64,000 bases of DNA from Paulinella micropora (Eukaryota > Cercozoa > Imbricatea > Euglyphida), in contig BJOX01000276.1 in NCBI GenBank assembly GCA_009731375.1, positions 170,987 to 234,986 of the forward strand. The letters run 5' to 3'. The translations under genes and the position numbers were made by a program. This document shows, one piece after another, positions 1-10,212 of this stretch. A model generated the notes under the pieces. That model was not told the origin of the DNA. It saw only the letters and a list, made by a program, of their open reading frames with translations, and did not search any database. Position 1 is the stretch's first letter. Each line of letters begins with the position of its first letter.

Positions 1-46
1 TTTATTATTTTTAAACCAGGCCGTGCCACGCATGTAACTTTTTTCA

Positions 47-50
47 TATT
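47..50. other. Target-site duplication, left copy (TATT)
   Basis: Four bases directly outside the left LTR match the four bases outside the right LTR. Because the LTR ends in A, the duplicated word could also be read as 5 bp. Confidence 0.7.
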
Positions 51-297
51 TGTTACAATCCCCGAAGATAGCTCAATAAAAAGTCGGTAATACAACCAGA
101 CACAAATCCCCAAAAAAGAATGATGTCTCGTTATATTAGCTCAGTGAAGCCGAAAAGAAAACGGCAACAGACCAAGGTTAAAATGGCATTAGGTCAAATC
201 CGGCCAAACGATATTGAAAATAATGGGAAAAAACTAGGTGCACCTGACACCAGAAAAAGGGTACTTTTTACCGGCTATCCGGGGGGTGATGCCTACA
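51..297 (-). repeat. 3' LTR of the gypsy element
   Basis: A 247-bp direct repeat of 10213-10462 with the same TG...CA ends. It follows the polypurine tract in element orientation. A short open frame crossing it on the plus strand is incidental. Confidence 0.92.
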
Positions 298-1092
298 GTA
301 CCCCTTCCCGTTTTTATGACGGAAATATGCAATATTTTCGTCATATAATTGCTGATTTCTTTTCTGCACAAACGCTACGGGGTGTCGCAACTAAGTGCAT
401 TAACCCACGGATAGACGGTGCAGTGGATATATAAAACGCATACGCCAGACACGAGTCAACTATAAATCTCCAGCCTCGTTTTTGTAAATAAAAACTCCTC
501 CTTCCACACTTGTTGTCCCCCCCGTAACTTAATTCTGAGGCAGTATGTCAAGAACAAATAGTATTACTATTGCAATAAAAGCAGCGTTATAATTTTTCTC
601 CTTCTCCAAAAACACTTCCGATCAGTAAATACATTGTCTTTTAATAACATACCCTTGTATTCAATCGGTTACCTTAATATAGTACTAGGGGGCCAGACCT
701 AATAACTATATCCAAAGCCGGGGTGAGTGAGCCCGACCATGCGATATGCCGACACAAGTAGAGACGGACCGTGCTGGTATGACGATATTAAGTATATCCA
801 AAGAAAAAAATTTAATATGTCTACTATGAGAACATTTTTTGAGAACATCACCCTGGATACTTGAAGCAGGGTCGTACCAGGAACACCATCGCTAAACTCA
901 CAAGCGATCCCCTTATACGGTGTCGTATCCATTTGCCGATTGACCCTCGCACTCATATGTTGCGATAAAAATGCCAAGTAACAACAATGGTATAAAAACA
1001 TTTTAATAAGACATGATCTGACATGGGCACTATGAGATTAATCCACATGCAGCTTTCAATGTCCGACGCGTGATAAAAGAAAAAAATGTCAC
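298..1092 (-). other. 3' untranslated region of the gypsy element
   Basis: 795 nt between the pol stop and the 3' LTR. No frame with coding character was seen on either strand; there is no env-like frame. Confidence 0.6.
301..315 (-). other. Polypurine tract of the gypsy element
   Basis: In element orientation AAAAACGGGAAGGGG lies three bases before the 3' LTR, the expected place for the plus-strand primer. Confidence 0.65.
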
Positions 1093-4000
1093 TTACTGCC
1101 TTCGTCGCCTTGCGCGAACCCCTTTGCCAGGTGGCGGGCCGCCAACAAAAGTCAAGTCAAACTTCGACTCCTCCAGAATGTCCCATATTTTGTTAGGGAT
1201 GGCGCCCAATGATAAGTCAAAAGGAATTTCAAGCACTCCTCTAGGCAGTGACTGAATAGTCCACGCAGTGTGGTCTTTGTCTCGAAGGGTAATAGTATCA
1301 TCCCATGTCTCGAGATTTTTCGCGTCTTTGTACACCGGTAAATATTGTCTAGCTTTTGGATCCTCAACAGGGTCCATGCTTCTCCAAAAATGGAGTACCG
1401 GTTGTATCGTTTTTGCTGCTAAGGATCTCTTCGATGTCCGTGCTGCCCGTGTAGTCTGCGGGACCGCCACAGCTCGCATGAGATAAAGATCTGAGAGAGT
1501 GTCATCGGCAACATGAGATTCTGCCGGTCTCAACAGATAAAAAGCGTCTCGGACCCACTTGATGGCCGCAATCGCCTCTCCTTCCTTCCATCGCACATGT
1601 CGAATGTCCACATTACCCGCGTTCGGGTTAGTGTCCTTCTCCCCTCCTCCTCCATGGACATCCGTCGCTCGCGTCGACCTTGCCACCTTCCTCGGTTGGT
1701 CGAAGATGAGATCGTTTTGCGCTCTCCTCCTCTGCGCCTCCGTGAACTTCTCCTTCGTACCGCCGCGGACTATGGGGGCTTTAGACTGAGTCCCCGCCGC
1801 GCTTTTGCGGTTTGAGTCTTCCTTACTCTCCTTCTCGGTCTCCTCCTTCTCCGTGACCGGTGCCCGATAGGCATTCTCCTCCTCTAAGGTATCCTCCTTC
1901 TGTATAGGCGGTACCTCTTTGAAGTCCTCCTTCATCCGTTTCAACGCCTCCTCAACGGATTCATCCTCAAGTAAGAAGGGGTCATATTTGATCAGCCTTC
2001 GAACATTCACAATCTGCACCTTCCCTCTACCCCTGATCTTATAATTCAGAGGTCCCATCTGTTCCATGATCTGGTATGGTCCTTTCCAGTGGGTAAACAG
2101 CTTAGAGCTAACCCCCTTAGGGACTTGAGGATGGTACAAGAGTACAATATCCCCAACCTGGAAACGGACTTGATCTAAGTGCGCTTGTCGCACTCCTTGT
2201 GCGTCAGTCTTTCTGCGCTCCGCCTCCCTGTGCGCCGCAACTATTTGTTCCGCCTCCATCTTCGCTCTTAGTCTCATCCCGAACAACTCATCCTCATCTG
2301 CCCAAGTGTCTTTTGGATGCAGAAGTGAGGTTGGGATATTAGGCTCTCGGCCGTAAACCAATTGATATGGCGAGACTGAGCTCCTGGCTCCTCCTAATGC
2401 CGATGAGGGTAGACAGTTCATTGCAAAGGCAAATGAAGGTGCTGCCTCCACCCAGGCTCTCTGATTCTCCTTCTTCATACAGTACATCTTAAGCGAGGCT
2501 TTGAGAGGTCTATGTACCCGCTCGATCTTGCCATTCGCTCTCGGGTTATAGGCAGTAACATATTGCCATTTCATCCCGTAGTACTTAGATAGTCTGTCGA
2601 TGACTTCATTATTAAAGTCAGAACCTCGATCAGAACATATCTTTCTAGGCACTCCGATCTGCGAGACGATCCTATCGATCAGAGCCTCCGCAGTTGTCTT
2701 GCCTGTAGCGTCCTTAACAGGAACAACCCAGACATAATTGGTGGCTCGATCTATTGCGGTAAGAAGGTATCTGTACCCTTCTGCCGATTCGGGGAAAGGT
2801 CCCACATGATCGATGTGTAAAAATTCAAACATCCCGGCGTGTAACGGGAATGTACCGATCAGGCCAAAGTTCGCCTTCAGCGGTGTCTTTGTGGTTTTGC
2901 ATGGGATGCATGCGTCCACTTCCCTGTCTATCTCCTCCTTCATCCCTTTCCACCAAAATCGCCTCGCTATGAACCAATGAGTTCTTTGTCGACCCGGATG
3001 TGCCAGTAAGGGGCAGTTATGGGCTGCGACATATATAAAGCGCCTCAACTTCTCTGGTACCCAGAGAGTCCATTTGTCAGGCTGTGATGCAAATTTGCCA
3101 TGCTGGCCCTTGTACCACAATAGCCCATCTCTCCACGCCATCTCCTTCATCTGATCTTTGATCTGTGGAGTCTTTTTAAGCTCATTAGGGTTCTTGTATA
3201 ACGTTATGAGCTCCTTGAACTCCGGATCCGTCGCCTGTTGCTGCCTCCACGCGGTAGGCGAGGCGATATGAATAGTACCGTCCTCCAACCTTACTCCTAC
3301 CCTTTCCGGGTCTTCATCAAGCTCGCTTCGATTTTCCTGTGGAGGTTCAGTACAGACCTCAGTCGTCTCCTCCTCTTCTTTTATATTCGCCTTCGCGTTC
3401 TCGTATGCCTCATAAGACCACTCAGCGTCTTCGAGAACATGCGCCTCACAGCATATGCCATGCTCCGGGCCTTGAGGACTATATCGTAGACCCGTGCGGT
3501 CATAACGAACGCCTCTTGCCATCTGCATCGCCTCTATGTGGCTCACCTCGTATACCTTGTCCGTGGACAGGTCCATCATCTCCACTGATGATACGAGAGC
3601 CGACACCTCCGACTGAAACTCTAGCCTGGAAAGGCTATCAGCGACTACGTTTCGCTTTCCCGGTAAGTAGACCATCGTGAAATTGAAACATGACAAGAAA
3701 GCTTGCCACCGCGCCAAACGGCCGGTTTGTTCATGATTCATCAACCAAAGAAGGTTGTGATGATCGGTCCTAACCGTGAATAGAGGTCCTCCCCACAAGT
3801 ATTCTCTGAGCCTCTTGAGAGCCCATACTACTGCCAACGCCTCCCTCTGTCGCGTGCAGTAATTTCGCTCCGCCGCACACAGCTTTCTACTAATAAACAT
3901 GATCGGGCGCAACTTTTTCTCCTCATCTTCCTGTTGCAGCACCGCGCCAATCGCAAACTTAGATGCATCCGTGTCGACTACGAACGGTTTCGTAAAGTCG

Positions 4001-6840
4001 CGCATCATAAGTACTAATCCGCCGTCCTTGGGATCTTTATAAATGATATCTTTGAGCGTATTAAACGCCTGCAAAGCCTCCTCATCCCACTTCTCAAAGT
4101 CTCCAAAATCAATCATCTTCTCCAGCTTAGCCCGAGTTGCACCCCAATCGGGTATGAACTGGCTGTAGTACTGTGCCATCGCAAGAAAAGAGTGTAACTC
4201 CGTGCGATTCTTTGGCAACTGTCTACTCATGATCTCCTCCCTCTTTTCGCGCGATATCGAGACCCTATTATGAGAAATCTCGTAACCCAAATACGTCACA
4301 CTTGTCCTGGCAAGCTGACATTTCTTTAGGTTGCATTTCAGGCCAAAAGCTCCGATGCGCCTGAAGACATCTGACAAGTGATCGATATGCTCTTCCATTG
4401 TGTTAGAGTATACGATGATGTCATCGATGTAACAAAATGCATATTCTCCCGCCTTCTGTCCTCTCCTTCTCATAAAACCATCCTCCGACTGGTCGTCATA
4501 TTGACCGCTCAACATCTTCTGCATCGCCTTCTGAAAGAGCCCCGGGGCCTGTTTGAGTCCCATTGGAAGCACCTTCCACTGGTATATTTCCATACCCACA
4601 ACGAATGCAGTCAGCCATCTGGATTTCTCGTCCAGTGGTATCTGCCAGAAGCCGTTCTTAAGGTCAATGACCGAATAGAATTTAGCATTCCGCAGCACCC
4701 TTCTGCCTTCTTCTAAGGTCGGCAGAGGATTTCTCTCTTCCTCTAGCACCTTATTCACACGGGCATAATTGATCGTCAAGCGCCATTCTCCTCCTGGCTT
4801 AGGGACGATTTTCGGTTGAGAGACAATTGGAGATGTAGATCTCTCAATAAAGTCCTCATCGAGCAACTGTCTCACATTCTCCTCCGCTATTTTTGCCTCA
4901 TGTATGCTCAAATTTGCCCTCCGTGGTGCCGGAGATGGCTCCGCACCCGGTATCTTGTAAATGACAGCAGTGAAGTCATCCGACTTTACACCACCTGCCC
5001 GAGGAGGGTCGAAAATTTCTCTGTACGCCTCCATCTTAGCTTTGAGAAACGCCTTCTCTCTCTCCGAACCCACTCCTTCTTCTAAAATTTTCCGCGCCGC
5101 CGCTTGGAAATCTTCCTCCGACATCTTCTTATGCTCCTTGAGGGGCGCTAAGTCCTCCTCCAAACTCAAATCTTCCTCGGACAAATCGTCTAGTCCCGTT
5201 CTTTCATACGTGACTGTGTCCGGCTCATCATCATGACCCAGCCCGACAAGCATATCAATAAGGTTCGCGTATTGTATCGGAGCCTTACGGGTGTAGAAAC
5301 CATCAAAGCATGTGAAAGCTTGAGGTATCAATTTCAACTTGTCCTGGGCTCTGAGCTTTTGCTTGTATGCACTGCTCTGCTCCCGAGACCCGAGTCGACA
5401 AGCCACCACTAACTGTTGCTTGCGAGAAGGAACAGGTATAGGATGATCAATAAGCCGGTCCCTTATCTCCTGTGCCCAGATCGCCTTCTCATTGTATGGC
5501 AGAATGACAGTATACGGCTTGTTACTCTCAAATAGAGTCCGTAGACACTTTTTCACTTCAGTTAATGAGCGCGGCCAGGTAGGCACATCGCCCCAAAAGT
5601 TCGTGATAAAAGTTTTAATGTCATCCGCTGGAGTATCGGGGATACGCCCCTTCCTCCTTGGCACAAACGCCTCTCTCTTCTCATCTGACACCTTCGCATG
5701 GTAACAGTAGCCATTAGTAATATGGACATCTGCCCCGCCACCTTCTGCGAATCTGGCCAACGACGGGCACTGTTTCGCAACACATATTATCTCCTCATTA
5801 CGCGCTACGACTAAGTCATCAATAGACTTTCTGTCCCATGCGGGAATCGTAACCGTATACGCCTGCATCTCCGTCTCCCAATTGTCGGTCCAGGTCAGTT
5901 CCTCCGGCACTGTGACATAGGGGTGTACATAGGCTTCAGTTGCCTCATGTACGAAGGCCAACTTTTTCCTCTCCGTTGCTAGACTCAGCTCAAAAGCCTC
6001 GTATGAGTCAGTAGCAGTCATCGGATTAATATCCTCCTCCTCTCCATTCTTCACTCCATAAATCACCCGCCGTGCGGCGCAATCGATCACAGCCCCCATC
6101 GTAGCCAATTGGTCATACGACAGCAGGATTGAACCGTGGTAATCGGGGACAACATAGAGGTCCGCACGATATACTCGACCGGATTTCAATTTGAAAATTA
6201 ATGTGACGATGCCCGTAATTTCCGTACGGCTGCCTACCCCTTTTAGGGTCCCCTTTGTTTTTCTAATGTTTTTGTCCACCCATGTCCGGTGACTATTCAA
6301 AAACTTCTGGCCGACAATATTAATATTCGCCATCGTATCATTACCAACTTTTAATGTGGTTTGTAAAGTTTCACAAAAGAGGTCAGTGTAGCATAGCGCG
6401 TCTGGTCTATGTAAACTAGCCGCTAGCACATGAATTTTTCGTTCTAGGGTTTTGAGTCTAAGCTCAAGTTCCTTGTCCTCTTCTCGTTCTCCCCCCTTTT
6501 CCGCCAACTTAACTTCTTGAGTCTCCGGGGCTTCCGGTATCTCGAGTGTCTTTTGGACAGAGTCTGGTACACCGAGTGTACTCGTGTCTATAGCAGAGAC
6601 TATTGAGTCCTTTGGCGGGGGTACGGTCCGCTGCTTCTTCGTAGGAGGAGACCTAGCCTTTGGTTTCGGCTTCCTCTCCTCCATCGCCTTCTTCGCCTTC
6701 CTATTCGCATCATTTATCATATTAGCTCTCGAAGGATGAACTAGCAAGTGCTTACCTTGAGGCTTGTGAGGCTGTGTGCCTTCACCTTCACGTCTGGGAG
6801 GAACGGAACCGTTCGTATCCTGTTCATCAACAGTAGGCAT
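1093..6840 (-). CDS. pol: Pol polyprotein of the gypsy element (PR-RT-RNaseH-IN)
   Basis: 1915 codons from the first ATG after the gag stop, ending TAA. The protease-like region (about 150-265) has D-T-M at 168-170 in place of D-T/S-G and a typical C-terminal ILLSYDQLATMGAVID segment. Reverse transcriptase (about 640-870) has first Asp D726 (VIDLKNGFWQ) and YIDD 804-807. RNase H has D958, E1000, D1026 and D1068. Integrase has a His/Cys finger (H1274, H1281, C1311, C1314), catalytic D1344, D1404 and E1440 with 35 residues between the last two, and a GPY motif near 1587. A 300-residue C-terminal tail has no recognisable chromodomain. All RT, RNase H and integrase catalytic residues are present. 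Translation is probably by readthrough of the gag TGA rather than from this ATG, so the true N-terminus may be upstream. Confidence 0.93.
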   Translation of the reverse strand: MPTVDEQDTNGSVPPRREGEGTQPHKPQGKHLLVHPSRANMINDANRKAKKAMEERKPKPKARSPPTKKQRTVPPPKDSIVSAIDTSTLGVPDSVQKTLEIPEAPETQEVKLAEKGGEREEDKELELRLKTLERKIHVLAASLHRPDALCYTDLFCETLQTTLKVGNDTMANINIVGQKFLNSHRTWVDKNIRKTKGTLKGVGSRTEITGIVTLIFKLKSGRVYRADLYVVPDYHGSILLSYDQLATMGAVIDCAARRVIYGVKNGEEEDINPMTATDSYEAFELSLATERKKLAFVHEATEAYVHPYVTVPEELTWTDNWETEMQAYTVTIPAWDRKSIDDLVVARNEEIICVAKQCPSLARFAEGGGADVHITNGYCYHAKVSDEKREAFVPRRKGRIPDTPADDIKTFITNFWGDVPTWPRSLTEVKKCLRTLFESNKPYTVILPYNEKAIWAQEIRDRLIDHPIPVPSRKQQLVVACRLGSREQSSAYKQKLRAQDKLKLIPQAFTCFDGFYTRKAPIQYANLIDMLVGLGHDDEPDTVTYERTGLDDLSEEDLSLEEDLAPLKEHKKMSEEDFQAAARKILEEGVGSEREKAFLKAKMEAYREIFDPPRAGGVKSDDFTAVIYKIPGAEPSPAPRRANLSIHEAKIAEENVRQLLDEDFIERSTSPIVSQPKIVPKPGGEWRLTINYARVNKVLEEERNPLPTLEEGRRVLRNAKFYSVIDLKNGFWQIPLDEKSRWLTAFVVGMEIYQWKVLPMGLKQAPGLFQKAMQKMLSGQYDDQSEDGFMRRRGQKAGEYAFCYIDDIIVYSNTMEEHIDHLSDVFRRIGAFGLKCNLKKCQLARTSVTYLGYEISHNRVSISREKREEIMSRQLPKNRTELHSFLAMAQYYSQFIPDWGATRAKLEKMIDFGDFEKWDEEALQAFNTLKDIIYKDPKDGGLVLMMRDFTKPFVVDTDASKFAIGAVLQQEDEEKKLRPIMFISRKLCAAERNYCTRQREALAVVWALKRLREYLWGGPLFTVRTDHHNLLWLMNHEQTGRLARWQAFLSCFNFTMVYLPGKRNVVADSLSRLEFQSEVSALVSSVEMMDLSTDKVYEVSHIEAMQMARGVRYDRTGLRYSPQGPEHGICCEAHVLEDAEWSYEAYENAKANIKEEEETTEVCTEPPQENRSELDEDPERVGVRLEDGTIHIASPTAWRQQQATDPEFKELITLYKNPNELKKTPQIKDQMKEMAWRDGLLWYKGQHGKFASQPDKWTLWVPEKLRRFIYVAAHNCPLLAHPGRQRTHWFIARRFWWKGMKEEIDREVDACIPCKTTKTPLKANFGLIGTFPLHAGMFEFLHIDHVGPFPESAEGYRYLLTAIDRATNYVWVVPVKDATGKTTAEALIDRIVSQIGVPRKICSDRGSDFNNEVIDRLSKYYGMKWQYVTAYNPRANGKIERVHRPLKASLKMYCMKKENQRAWVEAAPSFAFAMNCLPSSALGGARSSVSPYQLVYGREPNIPTSLLHPKDTWADEDELFGMRLRAKMEAEQIVAAHREAERRKTDAQGVRQAHLDQVRFQVGDIVLLYHPQVPKGVSSKLFTHWKGPYQIMEQMGPLNYKIRGRGKVQIVNVRRLIKYDPFLLEDESVEEALKRMKEDFKEVPPIQKEDTLEEENAYRAPVTEKEETEKESKEDSNRKSAAGTQSKAPIVRGGTKEKFTEAQRRRAQNDLIFDQPRKVARSTRATDVHGGGGEKDTNPNAGNVDIRHVRWKEGEAIAAIKWVRDAFYLLRPAESHVADDTLSDLYLMRAVAVPQTTRAARTSKRSLAAKTIQPVLHFWRSMDPVEDPKARQYLPVYKDAKNLETWDDTITLRDKDHTAWTIQSLPRGVLEIPFDLSLGAIPNKIWDILEESKFDLTFVGGPPPGKGVRARRRRQ

Positions 6841-6912
6841 AACTGTGACTGTCGGATTAAAAAGAACAGTTTTTATCTCCTTCTCTCTCTTCTTTTCCTC
6901 TCTCTTCTCCTC

Positions 6913-6921
6913 CCGTCAGTC
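6913..6921 (-). promoter_or_regulatory. Probable stop-codon readthrough site between gag and pol (GAC-TGA-CGG)
   Basis: gag and pol are in the same frame. Only one TGA (6916-6918) separates them, and the 25 codons between it and the pol ATG have no stop. The stop is followed by CGG. UGA-CGG is an established leaky context in some plant RNA viruses. This is the simplest way to make a Gag-Pol fusion here, as no frameshift is needed. Alternatives are a recent non-sense mutation of a once single frame, or re-initiation. Confidence 0.65.
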
Positions 6922-9426
6922 TACGACGACAACACGCTCACCTGAGCCGGTGTCTTCGTCTTGACGTCCCCCCTCCGTAGCGGTATAAGCTTGCTGGGGG
7001 TAGTTGGAGCTGGAACTGGTGCTATAATTCCAGTATCCGTGTCCTCTGGGAGGGCGCGCTGGGGTCCGTCCTCCCCTTCCACGAAAGCCTCGTCCTCGTG
7101 GTGCCGCCCCTCTTGGTGTCCCTCGGGACCCTCGTGACGATCCTCTCGTCTCTCCTCCTCCTCTAGTCGGCGCCTTTGATCGGCCCGATGTCTCTCTCTT
7201 CTCCCTTCTCTTCATTCTGTCAAGGAAGTAAATGATGGCCTCCCGGAACTCCGCATCCGAGACCATATTCGCATTCCACCTCCCCTCCTCCAACTCCTTC
7301 TTGTACATGGCGTACATGGTCTTTTTCATGCCTTCGAGCTCTCTAAGGAAAAGATTTCGCTGCCTATCATCAAGAGAGTCGTGGCTGAAGAGGCAATTGC
7401 CTACTCCTTTCTGTGCCTCATGCTTACACGCCATGTATGAAAAATAGCGGTAGCACGGCGTCGGCTCATCTCTCCCCCTCTTGAGACCTGCCGTTCGAGT
7501 TGCATGTGCTGCTTGAGCACCTCCAACCCCCTGTGTCGCGGCACTGGAGAATGACTCGGTGGCCGTGTCCAATTCGGAACACGCGTCGAGCACCTCCTTG
7601 AACAGGTCGCCCGGCGGAGTAGCCGCTACAGTCCTCTCGTATATATTCGTTTCTAAAAAATCCGCCGTCTTCACCGCCGTGAAGGTCGGACAGGACTGTA
7701 TGATCCTTGCGAGCTTGCTCGGGTGTCGTGTACACAAAGCACTCAGGAAGTACAAAATGATAGACTTCCGGCTATAAAAGAGCCCGTACTTGGCGCTGAC
7801 CTCAGTGAGGATCGCTGCCAACCTCGTGCCAATGCCCAGCCCTTCGTTCACCTCTTGAAAAATCTCAAACCCAATCAAAGTACCAGTGCACAGGTGCTGA
7901 TACCCATGAGTTTTAAAGTATTGCAAGAGGACGGCAACTGGCACCGTGCATTGCAGGTCTGAGGCTGCTCTCCTAGCCGCCACCTCTACCGCTCTCATCG
8001 CCTTGTACTCCCCAACATCAAACCCTTGTGTGATGATTGATGGGTCCAACAAGGTGTACAACGCCTCATACTCCTGTGTTTCGTCCGTTGGATGCTGCTT
8101 CATACAAGCATCAATTCTTCTGAGCTTGTCTCGAAGGTTCGCATCCGTGTCCTTCTGACTCGCTGTCTCTGCATACAGCGTCAGAGCAGTGGCATCGGAC
8201 TTTGTATATTTTTGGAAGGCCTGTATGATAGCCTGTCTGTCCTTTTTGTCATTACTGTTGACAATAACAGTGGTAGGCGCTGAGCTAGTCGCAGGGGCCG
8301 AAGGGGCTGTGTGGGCTGACGGGGCGGAGCGGCCCGAGGGAGCCATATAAGATCCAGAGGAATATTTCGGTCCCTTTGTTCCCGCCGCCTTGGCTAATGC
8401 AATCTTTGCCTCCATCTCCTTCTTTTCTTTCTCAGCCGCTAGCTCTTTGATATACAGCTCTTGGGCATGATGAAAAAAAGACAGGATCTCAGCTGCCTTC
8501 CGAAGGAACAAGGCCTTCTCCGCCAACTCCTTCTCTCCCGCTTTATTGGTGGGGGGTGGTGCGGCCGTCCCCTCCAAGATCGTATGATCCTTCGTGAAGA
8601 CCCACCTCTTCCATGCGTCATCCTTCACCAAGGCCGCATGCAGCTTCTTCATCCTCGTCACCCCTCCAGCTTCGCCTTCTATTTCCCTCAGGGCCGGGTG
8701 AAGGTCCCTGCCAAACTGGGTGTGTTGGAGTTTACCCAGGTCCACTAACTTGGCCTCCATAAGTTTCAGAGACACATCCATGACATTGATCTGTCCTTTT
8801 GGATTCCTGAACTTAAACTCCTTTTCCACTCTCTTTATTGAATCAATGTCCTGACCAGGATCGAGCAACCTAGCCAGTGCTCTTGTGTTCCATGGCAGCA
8901 CAGTCTTTCCAGTCTGGTACTCAAAGAGTATAGCACACTCAAACACTGTCCATGAGAGGTCGAGTAGCTCCAGTAAAGACATATTGTCCCCAAATGAGAC
9001 ATGTTGCACCTGTAACTGTGCACCGTCGTCTCTGAGGAATTCTGCCAGAGGCAGAGCTTGCCTTGGGAGAGGGTAACAGATGTCCTCCTTCTTCAAGGGT
9101 TGTCCCCATCGCATTTCTTGGGGAATGTATAGCCATTTATAGGCCTCATCCTTCCCTTTCTTCTCCTCAAACTCCTTCTTACTTAGTTTGCCATATTCGG
9201 CCACAAACCTCGCTTCCTCTCCTCCCTTCTGCTCCTCCTCGACTTCCTCTGCTCCTCCTGTGTCAAAGGAAGGCGCAGTAAAAAATTGATTCTCTGCTCC
9301 TCCTGTGTCAAAGGAAGGTGCCAGATCTCCTCCTTCTGCATGAGAGTCAACGAACTCCTCTTCGTTTCCTGGGGTTCGCTCACTCTCCCCCCCTCCTTCC
9401 TGCCAGTCTTCAGACCTAGTAGACAT
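6916..9426 (-). CDS. gag: Gag polyprotein of the gypsy element, CCCH-type nucleocapsid
   Basis: 836 codons, first ATG at 9426, ending in TGA at 6916-6918. Residues 1-95 are acidic and hold an in-frame duplication of APSFDTGGAE (36-45 and 51-60). The middle (about 100-620) is alpha-helical in character with a charged Lys/Glu segment near 325-350, as expected for matrix and capsid regions. The nucleocapsid part has a Cys3His motif, C658-x8-C667-x10-C678-x3-H682, instead of the usual CCHC knuckle. It is followed by an Arg/Gly-rich tail (about 745-800) suited to RNA binding. The stop codon is followed in the same frame by 25 sense codons and then the pol ATG. The role (RNA packaging, particle assembly) is inferred from position and family. 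Confidence 0.88.
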   Translation of the reverse strand: MSTRSEDWQEGGGESERTPGNEEEFVDSHAEGGDLAPSFDTGGAENQFFTAPSFDTGGAEEVEEEQKGGEEARFVAEYGKLSKKEFEEKKGKDEAYKWLYIPQEMRWGQPLKKEDICYPLPRQALPLAEFLRDDGAQLQVQHVSFGDNMSLLELLDLSWTVFECAILFEYQTGKTVLPWNTRALARLLDPGQDIDSIKRVEKEFKFRNPKGQINVMDVSLKLMEAKLVDLGKLQHTQFGRDLHPALREIEGEAGGVTRMKKLHAALVKDDAWKRWVFTKDHTILEGTAAPPPTNKAGEKELAEKALFLRKAAEILSFFHHAQELYIKELAAEKEKKEMEAKIALAKAAGTKGPKYSSGSYMAPSGRSAPSAHTAPSAPATSSAPTTVIVNSNDKKDRQAIIQAFQKYTKSDATALTLYAETASQKDTDANLRDKLRRIDACMKQHPTDETQEYEALYTLLDPSIITQGFDVGEYKAMRAVEVAARRAASDLQCTVPVAVLLQYFKTHGYQHLCTGTLIGFEIFQEVNEGLGIGTRLAAILTEVSAKYGLFYSRKSIILYFLSALCTRHPSKLARIIQSCPTFTAVKTADFLETNIYERTVAATPPGDLFKEVLDACSELDTATESFSSAATQGVGGAQAAHATRTAGLKRGRDEPTPCYRYFSYMACKHEAQKGVGNCLFSHDSLDDRQRNLFLRELEGMKKTMYAMYKKELEEGRWNANMVSDAEFREAIIYFLDRMKRREKRETSGRSKAPTRGGGETRGSSRGSRGTPRGAAPRGRGFRGRGGRTPARPPRGHGYWNYSTSSSSNYPQQAYTATEGGRQDEDTGSGERVVVVD

Positions 9427-9560
9427 GGACGCTGAAAGAATACGGATGAGACAGAGTTGTTTCTACCCCGTAATTGCTCTGTTCGTCTATGAGGAACGAA
9501 TAGAGAGAAAAAACGAAAAGACAGTATAGAGAGAGAGCGTCTCACCTCTATGTCTTATGT

Positions 9561-9597
<37 letters not shown>

Positions 9598-10212
9598 TGA
9601 GAAAGAAGTAATCTGTACGACTTTCTCTGAAAATTTGATCTCCTTCTCCACTCCTCTTTTCTTTTTCTCTTTTTGTTGTTGTATCTGTTATGAGGTACGA
9701 GGACCTATGTACAGATAATGTCAAAGAGGCTAGAGAAGCACTCCTTGAGAAGTCGACTTGTCGTCTGACACTTGTTCAGACCTATTGTCGAAAGACAGTC
9801 AGAGATTTGCAAAAATACTCTGATGTGTGTGGTTTGAGAGGCAACAAAGTGCACAGACTTGAAAGGTAGAGTACTACGCTCGTGTCCTTCAAGTTTGTTT
9901 GTATCTGTGAGTGTTTGTTTGTACGTCTGTTGACCTACTCTGTCTCTGTCTCAAGAGAGAACAAAAGAACAGCTACGAGGTCTGGTGTCTGGCCTCCTTG
10001 TGAGGACACAGATACAGGCTGTGGAGAGGGTACTGAGACACCTACTCACAAACGCCTAGACGTCTAGTTTTGCAAAAAGAGCTGTGTGGGGATGTGCTGG
10101 AGTATTTGTTTTTTGGAACACCTACTCAGAAGAGATAGGTCTGTCCAATTTTTCTTTCTGCTGTTCCAAAAACAAGCCAGAAAAGAAATCAGCCTTGTGC
10201 TGGTGACTCCAA
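9427..10212 (-). other. 5' leader of the gypsy element (non-coding)
   Basis: A 786-nt leader between the 5' LTR and the gag start. It has no coding-like frame. It contains a 35-base homopolymer (T on plus, 9562-9596; A in the transcript) about 140 nt before gag. A packaging signal would be expected here, but no specific structure was identified. Confidence 0.6.
10193..10211 (-). other. Candidate primer-binding site of the gypsy element
   Basis: One base inside the 5' LTR, in element orientation, the sequence reads TGGAGTCACCAGCACAAGG. It starts with TGG, the complement of a tRNA CCA end. I cannot name the priming tRNA. Position and TGG start are the only evidence. Confidence 0.5.

Noticed and set aside
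120-470. 104-codon and 62-codon plus-strand frames near 120 and 10282
   Set aside because: Both lie within the two LTR copies and are antisense to the element.
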